Origin: CAXBYZ01 sp963980215
Lineage (GTDB): Bacteria > Patescibacteriota > Microgenomatia > UBA1400 > CG1-02-47-37
Assembly (NCBI GenBank): GCA_963980215.1
Contig: CAXBYZ010000017.1
Span: 1 to 16,688 of the forward strand
Direction of reading: 5' to 3'
DNA length: 16,688 bases
Part shown: one piece after another, positions 1 to 5,329 of the stretch
Layout of the letters: each line of letters begins with the position of its first letter
How positions within the stretch are numbered: the stretch's first letter is position 1
Notes under the pieces: model-generated
The model's input: the letters and a program-made list of their open reading frames with translations, nothing else
Database searches by the model: none
What the model was told of the DNA's origin: nothing
Made by a program: the position numbers and the translations under genes

Positions 1-2
1 CC

Positions 3-362
3 ACACTCCCCGAACCAACCTGTACCCCGTCCACAGGTGGCGAGGGTATCGACACCGCCATTGGTTGCTTGCCCACCGATCCGGGAGACTTTACCAATCT
101 CCTTCTTACTCGTGGAATCTCCATTGCCGCCGGTTTGGCTTTAATGTTAATGATTTTTGGTGCCTTTTCTCTTATTACCTCCGCCGGCAATCCGGATGCA
201 GTCAAAAAAGGTAAAGAAATCATCACCTCCGCCTTGATCGGCCTTCTTTTTATCATCTTCTCTGTTTTTCTGCTAAAATTAATCGGTGTTGATATCTTAA
301 AAATCCCTACTTTAACCAGTTCCATTAATCAAGACGCTCGCCCGGGGGGGCTTGGCCATTAA
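3..362 (+). CDS. C-terminal part of a larger protein ending in a T4SS-pilin-like two-helix module (5' end outside window)
   Basis: The frame is open from base 3, the first codon of this frame in the window, so the gene starts upstream. A TTG at 69 is not a convincing start, because the coding-like sequence before it (CTPSTGGEGIDTAIGCLP) reads straight through. The visible part has a soluble lead with two cysteines, then a hydrophobic helix (GISIAAGLALMLMIFGAFSL), the loop TSAGNPDAVKKG, and a second helix ending LIGVDIL. This helix-loop-helix matches the small proteins downstream and the T4SS-pilin-like family common in CPR genomes. Here it seems to be the C-terminal module of a longer, probably exported protein. 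The N-terminal domain cannot be seen and its role is unknown. The stop lies 1 base before the next gene's ATG. Confidence 0.75.
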   Translation, partial: TLPEPTCTPSTGGEGIDTAIGCLPTDPGDFTNLLLTRGISIAAGLALMLMIFGAFSLITSAGNPDAVKKGKEIITSALIGLLFIIFSVFLLKLIGVDILKIPTLTSSINQDARPGGLGH

Positions 363-363
363 T

Positions 364-675
364 ATGATTTTTACTTCTCTTCCACTAGCTGGTGGCCACA
401 CCATTACCGACCAACTTTCAGGCGACTTTGACTCCCTTGGCTCTCTTATCTCCACTCTTCTCCCCTACATCTTTACTCTCGCCGGATTAATTTTATTTTT
501 TGTCATCATTGGTGCTGGCTTTACCATGTTTACTTCCGCCGGCAATCCAGACAAAACCAAAAAAGCCGGCCAACAACTCACCTTTGGTTTAGTCGGCTTC
601 TTTGTTGTCTTTGCTGCCTACTGGATCTCCCAGCTTTTAGAAAACATCTTTGGCGTCTCCATCCTCGGCTCCTAA
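364..675 (+). CDS. T4SS-pilin-like two-helix membrane protein (array member 2)
   Basis: A 103-aa protein with a short hydrophilic lead, helix 1 at about residues 33-57, the loop TSAGNPDKTKKA at about 58-69 and helix 2 at about 72-93, ending GVSILGS. Small size, two helices and a conserved positively charged SAGNP loop fit the T4SS-pilin-like family (VirB2/TrbC-like fold) of CPR bacteria. Such proteins are expected in the cytoplasmic membrane, either as pilus subunits or as part of a secretion channel. I chose the ATG at 364 over an in-frame TTG at 352, because it follows the previous stop by 1 base (TAATATG), the stop-start spacing used elsewhere in the array. A run of seven G (344-350) sits just upstream. 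The closest relative in the window is the gene at 5330, which shares SAGNPDK/NAGNPDK and the QILGAS/SILGS end. The two are now separated by 4.65 kb. Confidence 0.8.
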   Translation: MIFTSLPLAGGHTITDQLSGDFDSLGSLISTLLPYIFTLAGLILFFVIIGAGFTMFTSAGNPDKTKKAGQQLTFGLVGFFVVFAAYWISQLLENIFGVSILGS

Positions 676-678
676 CCT

Positions 679-693
679 AAGGTTCGTAACCTT
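679..693. repeat. Intergenic palindrome AAGGTT-CGT-AACCTT
   Basis: A perfect 6-bp inverted repeat with a 3-base loop lies between the pilin-like gene and uppS. The 13-mer AGGTTCGTAACCT recurs exactly at 3774-3786, inside the mevalonate kinase gene, where the stem is 14 bp. No T-run follows, so I do not call it a terminator. It looks like a short member of a dispersed palindrome family. Confidence 0.7.
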
Positions 694-712
694 CATGTAG
701 CCATTAATAATT

Positions 713-1456
713 ATGAATCAATTACCCCAGCACATCGCCATTATCTGCGACGGCAATCGCCGTTGGGCCAAGCGTCAGGGAAAATCTGAGTTCTCCGGCC
801 ACAAATACGCTGTTGAAACTACTGTCGAAAATCTTATCGACCACGCTATCAAACTAAAAATTCCCTACCTAACTTTCTGGTTTTTTAGCACCGAAAACTG
901 GAACCGAGGCAATGCTTGGGTCAAAAAATTCTTTGACCTCTTTAGGTTTTTACTTCCCAAAGCCACAGATAGCTACCTAAAAAAAGGAGTCAAATTTAAC
1001 CATATTGGTGACTTATCAAAGCTACCAAAGGATCTACAAAACTTCTTTAACGACTGGATTGAAAAATCAAAAAACAACACCAAGCTAACTGCCACCATCG
1101 CCTTCAACTACGGTGGCCGTGACGAAATCATTCGAGCAGTCAATAAACTGCTCGAATCAAGGTCCGTCCTTTGCGAACGCGAAGGCCGGACCTTAAAGGA
1201 TTCAAGTGGCGCTAGCCACCTGAAAAAACTAACTTCAAAGGATTTCGAACAGTACCTCGACACTGCCTCACTCCCAGACCCCGATTTACTCATCCGCACC
1301 GGCGAAAACAACCAACGCCTCTCTGGCTTTATGCTCTGGCAACTTACCTACACCCAACTCTATTTTTCAAACACTCTCTTTCCCGATTTAACTCCCAAAG
1401 AGCTCGACAAAGCTATCACTTGGTACCAAACCCAAACCAAAAACCTAGGAAAGTAA
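713..1456 (+). CDS. uppS: Isoprenyl transferase, probable (undeca)prenyl diphosphate synthase
   Basis: A cytoplasmic cis-prenyltransferase that extends farnesyl diphosphate with isopentenyl diphosphate to the polyprenyl carrier for cell-wall synthesis. The family motifs occur in order: HIAIICDGNRRWAK (7-20, catalytic Asp13), GH (29-30), FFSTENWNR (57-65), IAFNYGGRDEI (129-139), and PDPDLLIRTG with a following Arg and Ser plus FMLWQ (188-210). The length of 247 aa is normal, but residues about 148-170 (ESRSVLCEREGRTL and onward) are an extra loop relative to typical UppS. That loop is encoded by a palindromic DNA segment (1130-1222). In the usual AYAELYF motif the Glu is replaced by Gln (TYTQLYF, about 212-218). 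The start at 713 gives a normal N-terminus, although no clear ribosome site precedes it. The gene converges on the decarboxylase gene with a 12-base overlap and would consume that operon's product. Confidence 0.93.
   Translation: MNQLPQHIAIICDGNRRWAKRQGKSEFSGHKYAVETTVENLIDHAIKLKIPYLTFWFFSTENWNRGNAWVKKFFDLFRFLLPKATDSYLKKGVKFNHIGDLSKLPKDLQNFFNDWIEKSKNNTKLTATIAFNYGGRDEIIRAVNKLLESRSVLCEREGRTLKDSSGASHLKKLTSKDFEQYLDTASLPDPDLLIRTGENNQRLSGFMLWQLTYTQLYFSNTLFPDLTPKELDKAITWYQTQTKNLGK
1130..1222. repeat. Composite palindromic element of three consecutive hairpins inside uppS
   Basis: There are three adjacent inverted repeats. The first is ATTCGAGCAGT/ACTGCTCGAAT (1130-1140 and 1147-1157, 11 bp perfect, 6-base loop). 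The second is AAGGTCCG/CGGACCTT (1159-1166 and 1187-1194), with inner CCTT/AAGG (1168-1171 and 1182-1185). The third is GTGGC/GCCAC (1206-1210 and 1215-1219), extended by CA/TG after a mismatch. The second and third encode residues about 149-170, a stretch that has no counterpart in ordinary UppS. This suggests insertion of a mobile or structured element that kept the frame. Confidence 0.65.
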
Positions 1457-2416
1457 TCTCGCTCGCTCGCCCACTCCACAAGAAATCACTTGTTTTACTC
1501 CAACCAATTTTTTCAATTCACTCATCAACTGTTTTTCATCTTTTCTTTTACAAATCACGTGTATATGAGGCCCCGCATCGGCCGTAAAGTACGCCATAAT
1601 TCCTTTCTCTCTCAACTCAAATACTTTATTCATTATTCTTAAGCTTGCAGGTTCCCAATACAATATTGCAGGCTTACTAGTCATTGCTAACACATGTAAT
1701 CTAAAACACTCAGTCTCTACTACTTCTCCAATTTTTTCCCACTTATTCAGCCTAATTGCCAATTTAATCTTCCCCAAATTCCTCTCAGCTCGTTTTATCG
1801 CTTGGGTAAAATATGGGCTAGTTTTTGCTAAATCCATACCCCTTGTACTCCCAACCTCTTTTTCTCCATCTTGATCAACCTCAATCAATAAAACTCTAAT
1901 ATCTAAGCTCTTGCCAATCTTGATAGATTCAGCATATGAGCTCTTGTTATCACTTCCTTTATGCCAAATCACAATTCCTCCGGGAATTGACCGGCAAGCA
2001 GAGCCCGACCCTAACCTGGCTAACACACTTAACTCTTTTTCAGACAAATTTAGCCCAACAGCTTTACTACCTGCCAAACTCAAAGCTGCAAAACCAGAAG
2101 CAGACGACGCCATCCCCGAAGCTTTCTTAAAATTATTTCTTGTCACTACTCTCGCTTTTATATCAACTCCTGCCATACCTCTTATTCTATCTAAATGCCT
2201 TACCACTCGAAGCCTTTCTTTTTTAGAAAAATCACCCCCAGACAACACAACCTTATCTTCTTTAAATCTTTTATCAAACTCAACTTCAGTGACTGTCCAT
2301 AATTTGTCTAATGTAATCGAAATTGAGGAGTTCATGGGCAACCTCAATTCATCATCAGCTTTTCCCCAATACTTCACCATTGCGATATTGGGGTGAGCTT
2401 TAGCTTTAACCTTCAT
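1445..2416 (-). CDS. mvaD: Diphosphomevalonate decarboxylase (GHMP family)
   Basis: Catalyses the ATP-dependent decarboxylation of diphosphomevalonate to isopentenyl diphosphate in the cytoplasm, the last step of the lower mevalonate pathway. The 323 aa carry the family signatures: HPNIAMVKYWGK (8-19, Lys15 matching the conserved substrate-binding Lys), LPMNSSISITL (26-36), ASGMASSASGFAA (99-111), GSGSACRSIPGG (136-147, Arg142 as the conserved Arg), EVGSTRGM (187-194), MTSKPAILYWEP (245-256), and FTADAGPHIH (277-286), with Asp280 as the catalytic Asp. The start ATG overlaps the stop of the preceding kinase as ATGA (2416-2413), so the two are translationally coupled. It is the last gene of the operon and its 3' end overlaps the convergent uppS. 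The alternative, a phosphomevalonate decarboxylase as in some Chloroflexi, cannot be excluded from the sequence, but the second upstream kinase favours the classical route. Confidence 0.9.
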   Translation of the reverse strand: MKVKAKAHPNIAMVKYWGKADDELRLPMNSSISITLDKLWTVTEVEFDKRFKEDKVVLSGGDFSKKERLRVVRHLDRIRGMAGVDIKARVVTRNNFKKASGMASSASGFAALSLAGSKAVGLNLSEKELSVLARLGSGSACRSIPGGIVIWHKGSDNKSSYAESIKIGKSLDIRVLLIEVDQDGEKEVGSTRGMDLAKTSPYFTQAIKRAERNLGKIKLAIRLNKWEKIGEVVETECFRLHVLAMTSKPAILYWEPASLRIMNKVFELREKGIMAYFTADAGPHIHVICKRKDEKQLMSELKKLVGVKQVISCGVGERARLLS

Positions 2417-3402
2417 CGCTCTATTCTAGCTCCAACAGCTCCCAAATTCACTCTTAAAACTTCTCCCCCGGCTTGCACAATCGCTTTTTCCACTCCTTTT
2501 CTTTTCTCTTCAGAAGTAACCGCTATCATGCAATCCCCTCCGCCAGCTCCAGACAACTTCGCTCCATAAGCTCCAGCTTTTAAACAAGCTTCAATCAAAC
2601 GATCCAGCTCCACGCTACTCACTTGAAGCTTTTGTAAAACCAACTGGTTTTTATTCATCAACTCTCCCACTTCTTCCCAATCACCTTTATTAATCTTTTT
2701 CTCAGCCAAATTCACTATCTCAGTTATCTCTCTAAACCACTTATTTACCTTTACAGGATGTTGTCTTTTTATCTCTCCCACCTGCCTCACCAAAGTCGGT
2801 GTATCCGCTTTTATTCCCGTATACCCTACCACAATCGGCAATGGTTCCGAACTTTCCGATGTTTTAGTTCGGAACCTTAATCTTCGTATCTCCCTCCCTC
2901 CCGTCACAAAACACAACACTTCTCCATACAAAGCCGCCGCAATATCAAAACCACTCCCCACCCCCTGAACATCCAAAACCACTTGGTAACAGAAATCAAA
3001 CAACTCCTTATCACTTATTTTAATTTTTTCCAACTCAAACAAAGCCTTGGCCAACCCCACCGTCACTGCCGCCGATGACCCAAATCCATATTTACTAGAA
3101 AAATGATTCTCAGTAACTACCTTCAAACCACCATTCTGGTGTCCCTCATAGAATCTCTTGACTGTCATCTCAATAAACCTCAGTCCTTTAGAAATTCTTC
3201 TAGTTCCTAGTTCATCAAGTTTTTTTCTCTCATAAATCCCCACTGCCGGTGCTTTAACTACCAATTCATCACCTTTAATTTTTTCCACCGTCACCAAAAA
3301 TCTTTGATCCACCGCCGCCACCAAACAAGGATGGTTGTGAACCACGCTATGCTCCCCAAACAACATCAACTTTCCTGGAGTACTGGCTTTAATTTTATTC
3401 AT
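2413..3402 (-). CDS. GHMP kinase, probable phosphomevalonate kinase
   Basis: A 329-aa ATP-dependent small-molecule kinase. The GHMP signatures are PGKLMLFGEHSVV (9-21), SSKYGFGSSAAVTVGLAKAL (102-121, the ATP loop), QGVGSGFDIAAALYG (146-160) and the C-terminal AKLSGAGGGDCMIAV (281-295). The combination KYGFGSSAA, GSGFDIAAALYG and VVGYTGIKADTPTLV (191-205) resembles phosphomevalonate kinases. The genome already has a mevalonate kinase just upstream, so phosphorylation of mevalonate 5-phosphate is the expected job. A second mevalonate kinase is possible, since the N-terminus (LFGEHSVVHNHPCLVAAVDQR) is also mevalonate-kinase-like. The start at 3402 is preferred over 3423, because GAGGGAG (3415-3409) lies 6 bases before it and residue 2 begins the GHMP fold. 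It overlaps the mevalonate kinase stop by 8 bases. Residues about 176-187 (FRTKTSESSEP) are encoded by a palindrome. Confidence 0.8.
   Translation of the reverse strand: MNKIKASTPGKLMLFGEHSVVHNHPCLVAAVDQRFLVTVEKIKGDELVVKAPAVGIYERKKLDELGTRRISKGLRFIEMTVKRFYEGHQNGGLKVVTENHFSSKYGFGSSAAVTVGLAKALFELEKIKISDKELFDFCYQVVLDVQGVGSGFDIAAALYGEVLCFVTGGREIRRLRFRTKTSESSEPLPIVVGYTGIKADTPTLVRQVGEIKRQHPVKVNKWFREITEIVNLAEKKINKGDWEEVGELMNKNQLVLQKLQVSSVELDRLIEACLKAGAYGAKLSGAGGGDCMIAVTSEEKRKGVEKAIVQAGGEVLRVNLGAVGARIER
2843..2876. repeat. Palindrome GGTTCCGAACT...AGTTCGGAACC inside the second kinase gene
   Basis: An 11-bp perfect inverted repeat (2843-2853 and 2866-2876) with a 12-base loop. The same 11-mer occurs at 10706-10716 and 10726-10736, and inverted at 10776-10786, inside the M50-like gene. 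It encodes residues about 176-187 of the kinase, just before the conserved VVGYTG strand. It is therefore in frame and probably forms a surface loop. Confidence 0.75.
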
Positions 3403-4240
3403 AAGACACTCCCTCATCCCCAAGTTTTACTTGATAGTAAGGATATCCTTTAGTCGTCGCCAACCTAATTAATCCTTCGCTATCTTGATGGTAAGCCAAA
3501 ATTATACCTGATCCTGATTTTACTCCACCAGCCCCACACACCTTTGCCGCTCCCCCTATTTTTTTAATCTCTTTAACTATCTTTTTTGCTCTCTCACCCA
3601 CTACTCCAATTTTTTCCAACAAACGCTGATTTTCTTCTATCAAATCTACTTCCCAATTTTTCGCGATCTCTCCCATCCTCATAAACTCTTTTTTATAACT
3701 CCCTTTTGCCACTTGTTTCACCATCTCCCCTGTACTCTCTTCCGGCCTCCCGCTATCTATTAATATAAATTCGAGGTTCGTAACCTCGAATTTATCAAAC
3801 TTTCCCTTCTCATACTTCATCGCTCCCCCTTCTCGAACAATTACCTGATCTACTCCACTAGATTTTCCATGTTGAAAATCTTCACTTTTTTTAACTATCT
3901 GATTTTTAACTTCCTCATTTTTATCCTTCAACATCGCCCACACAACTCCGGTTGCCAGCGCCGCCGACGATCCCAACCCTCCCGTTGTGGGCAACTCAGA
4001 CTCAATCATAATCTCAACTCCTTTATACTTCCCTTCGACTTCTTTCAAACACTCATTCACCACAAACTTCGACAACCCAAGATCATCATACTTATCTTTA
4101 ATCACCACTTTATCTTCTTCAAGCAACCTTGCCTCAACCCTCAATCTTCTATTAATACTCGCTACCACAGCCGGATACCCGTAAACCACCGCATGCTCTC
4201 CGGCTAAAATAATTTTCCCCGGTACACTAACTTTAACCAT
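3395..4240 (-). CDS. mvk: Mevalonate kinase
   Basis: Phosphorylates mevalonate to mevalonate 5-phosphate with ATP, the first step of the lower mevalonate pathway. In the 281 aa I see PGKIILAGEHAVVYGYPAVV (7-26), LPTTGGLGSSAALATG (83-98, the ATP phosphate loop), HGKSSGVDQVIVREGG (124-139, Asp131 in the place of the catalytic Asp of the PSGxD motif), and KVCGAGGVKSGSGI (233-246, GHMP C-terminal motif). This order and the SGxD motif are typical of mevalonate kinase. The ATG at 4240 is chosen over 4276, because GGAGAAG (4249-4243) lies just before it and the PGKI fold begins at once. The start overlaps the end of the upstream 87-aa gene. Residues about 149-159 (DKFEVTNLEFI) are encoded by a 31-base near-perfect palindrome. 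HMG-CoA synthase and reductase are not in the window. Confidence 0.87.
   Translation of the reverse strand: MVKVSVPGKIILAGEHAVVYGYPAVVASINRRLRVEARLLEEDKVVIKDKYDDLGLSKFVVNECLKEVEGKYKGVEIMIESELPTTGGLGSSAALATGVVWAMLKDKNEEVKNQIVKKSEDFQHGKSSGVDQVIVREGGAMKYEKGKFDKFEVTNLEFILIDSGRPEESTGEMVKQVAKGSYKKEFMRMGEIAKNWEVDLIEENQRLLEKIGVVGERAKKIVKEIKKIGGAAKVCGAGGVKSGSGIILAYHQDSEGLIRLATTKGYPYYQVKLGDEGVSYE
3409..3415 (-). promoter_or_regulatory. Ribosome binding site deciding the second kinase start
   Basis: GAGGGAG on the minus strand ends 6 bases before the ATG at 3402. This supports that start rather than the longer in-frame one at 3423, and lies within the end of the mevalonate kinase gene. Confidence 0.55.
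3765..3795. repeat. Perfect 14-bp palindrome with CGT loop inside the mevalonate kinase gene
   Basis: The left arm ATAAATTCGAGGTT (3765-3778), loop CGT (3779-3781) and right arm AACCTCGAATTTAT (3782-3795) form an uninterrupted inverted repeat of 31 bases. Its core AGGTTCGTAACCT (3774-3786) is identical to the intergenic palindrome at 680-692. It encodes a short strand-loop-strand stretch before ILIDSG. Confidence 0.8.
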
Positions 4241-4496
4241 TACTTCTCCAATCCAATTCACTCCAAAACTGCTCATTTGGGATCACTGATCCCGATGCCA
4301 CTTTTTCAGCCAAAATATTAAATCTTTCTTCGTTTTTCAATCTGACACTTCTTCTTCTCCACTCTCTAGTAGCTTTTGGTGATCTACAACCATCAACTGG
4401 TAGTCCTCTTGCAAATGAACTACCATTTCCAATTCTATAGCTTACATTACTTTCGGCATAAGCTCTCATTGGATTACTTCGTCCACGCTCCCTCAC
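4233..4496 (-). CDS. Unrecognised 87-aa Arg-rich protein, translationally coupled in the mevalonate operon
   Basis: I do not recognise this family. The GTG start at 4496-4494 overlaps the TGA stop of the upstream membrane protein (GTGA, 4496-4493), and its stop TAA (4235-4233) overlaps the mevalonate kinase start. The same tight coupling is seen throughout the operon. The product has 14 Arg but only 3 Lys, unlike its Lys-rich neighbours. It has no membrane segment and includes YRIGNGSSFARGLPVDG (20-36) and an Arg cluster EWRRRS (45-50), which suggest a small nucleic-acid-binding or ribosome-associated protein; that is inference only. The DNA also contains several hairpins (4279-4293, 4398-4425, 4439-4464), so a structured RNA or decayed gene is an alternative. 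A frame open upstream to 4598 overlaps the previous gene and is not used. Confidence 0.5.
   Translation of the reverse strand: MRERGRSNPMRAYAESNVSYRIGNGSSFARGLPVDGCRSPKATREWRRRSVRLKNEERFNILAEKVASGSVIPNEQFWSELDWRSNG
4243..4249 (-). promoter_or_regulatory. Ribosome binding site deciding the mevalonate kinase start
   Basis: GGAGAAG on the minus strand ends 2 bases before the ATG at 4240, with its GGAG core ending 5 bases before it. It lies inside the last codons of the upstream 87-aa frame, consistent with coupled translation and against the longer start at 4276. Confidence 0.5.
4279..4293. repeat. Short palindrome GGGATC-ACT-GATCCC
   Basis: A perfect 6-bp inverted repeat with a 3-base loop near the 3' end of the 87-aa frame. 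It has the same stem plus 3-base-loop layout as the palindromes at 679-693 and 3765-3795, but an unrelated sequence. Confidence 0.5.
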
Positions 4497-4792
4497 TTTA
4501 CCCCCCACACCTTCATTTCCCAATAACCCAAATACCCAAAAACAAATACAGCCAAGCCTATCAAAACCCAACCAATAACAATCAAAACCCCTTGCCATAA
4601 ACTAATCAAACCAATTAACAGCATTACCACCGGCCAAACCAAAAACAACAACTGCTGTGATCTATCTTTCTCTCTCTGTAATCCCCTCAAAGTCTTAAAA
4701 GGATGAACCACCAACCCTAAACTATTTTTCAAAAACAAATAACTTTCTTTAATCCCCAGCAACACTAATATTTTTATCCATTTCTTCATCAT
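4493..4792 (-). CDS. Small two-helix membrane protein next to the sigma factor
   Basis: About 99 aa with a charged N-terminal half (HPFKTLRGLQREKDRSQ, 30-46) followed by two hydrophobic helices at about 48-66 and 69-90. No family is recognised with certainty. Its position directly downstream of an ECF-type sigma gene, overlapping it by 44 bases, makes an unconventional membrane-bound partner or anti-sigma role conceivable. However, no ZAS (zinc anti-sigma) motif is present, so this is speculation. The start is uncertain: ATG at 4792 or 4789, with a TTG at 4804 also in frame and no clear ribosome site. It ends KVWGVK at the GTGA overlap with the next gene. Confidence 0.65.
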   Translation of the reverse strand: MMKKWIKILVLLGIKESYLFLKNSLGLVVHPFKTLRGLQREKDRSQQLLFLVWPVVMLLIGLISLWQGVLIVIGWVLIGLAVFVFGYLGYWEMKVWGVK

Positions 4793-5288
4793 AAATTTTT
4801 GCAAAAGCCCATCGGGCCCTGGTTAATCGAGACTCAATTGCCTTCACACTCTCTCCAGTTTTCTCGGCAATCTCTTTCATCGAAAAACCATGTATATACT
4901 TTAGTCGTAAAACTAGGGAGTATCCTTCACTCAATTTTTTCAAAGTTTTTACAATCTGCCTTTTCTTTTCTAACTCCTGATATGCCAACTCAGGTCCTAG
5001 TGCCTCACTCACCAACCTTTCTAAAAATGGAAACCTAGAAAACAAAATCTGCTTTATCTTCTTTCTTCTATAAAAATCAGCCACTTCATGCCTAGCAATA
5101 CTCGCCACAAAGGTAAAAAGTTCGCTCTCACCCCTAAATCTTGGCAAACTATCCCAAGCCCCGATCAAAGTATCTTGAACTATCTCTTCAGCATCTTCTA
5201 GGTTGTCAATTTTTGTCAGCACAAAATTCATCAATCGCTTTCTAAACTTTTTTGCCAACAACTCTTTTTGTAATTTATCTTGACTCAT
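4749..5288 (-). CDS. ECF-type RNA polymerase sigma-70 factor
   Basis: A 179-aa protein expected to direct RNA polymerase to a dedicated promoter set. Region 2 spans about 12-77, with DNLEDAEEIVQDTLIGAWDSL (28-48) and FTFVASIARHEVADFYRRKK (58-77), the core-binding and -10 recognition helices. Region 4 spans about 112-166, with LKKLSEGYSLVLRLKYIHG (116-134) and the helix-turn-helix FSMKEIAEKTGESVKAIESR (135-154) for -35 recognition. There is no region 1.1 or region 3, as in ECF factors. The linker FPFLERLVSEALGPELAY between the domains is unremarkable. It is the first gene of the minus-strand operon that continues into the mevalonate genes, and is divergent from the pilin array across a 41-base gap. 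The ATG at 5288 is preceded by an extended -10 (TGATAAAAT, 5306-5298). Confidence 0.88.
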   Translation of the reverse strand: MSQDKLQKELLAKKFRKRLMNFVLTKIDNLEDAEEIVQDTLIGAWDSLPRFRGESELFTFVASIARHEVADFYRRKKIKQILFSRFPFLERLVSEALGPELAYQELEKKRQIVKTLKKLSEGYSLVLRLKYIHGFSMKEIAEKTGESVKAIESRLTRARWAFAKIYDEEMDKNISVAGD

Positions 5289-5297
5289 ATATGGCTT

Positions 5298-5306
5298 ATT
5301 TTATCA
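5298..5306 (-). promoter_or_regulatory. Extended -10 promoter for the sigma-mevalonate operon
   Basis: TG-A-TAAAAT on the minus strand, ending 9 bases before the ATG at 5288. I see no good -35. The predicted transcript start would be within a few bases of the start codon. It lies back to back with the plus-strand -10 at 5312-5320. Confidence 0.45.
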
Positions 5307-5311
5307 CTTTT

Positions 5312-5320
5312 TGATATAAC
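5312..5320 (+). promoter_or_regulatory. Extended -10 promoter for the pilin-like array
   Basis: TG-A-TATAAC, ending 9 bases before the ATG at 5330, with no clear -35 and no ribosome site. It shares the 41-base divergent gap with the sigma gene promoter, so the two polymerase footprints would overlap. Confidence 0.45.
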
Positions 5321-5329
5321 TTACTTACT

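Noticed and set aside
69..71. TTG at 69 as the start of the first pilin-like gene
   Set aside because: The frame is open and coding-like to the window edge, with a Cys-containing exported-type segment, so the gene begins upstream.
679..693. Rho-independent terminator before uppS
   Set aside because: The stem is only 6 bp and is not followed by a T-run; the same core occurs inside a gene.
1911..2396. Plus-strand open frame opposite the decarboxylase gene
   Set aside because: It is antisense to a gene with clear family motifs; the translation has no coherent features.
4241..4276. Longer mevalonate kinase start at 4276
   Set aside because: The GHMP fold begins right after the ATG at 4240, and a ribosome site precedes that ATG.
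4497..4598. Upstream extension of the 87-aa frame to 4598
   Set aside because: It would overlap the membrane-protein gene in another frame; the GTGA overlap gives a better start.
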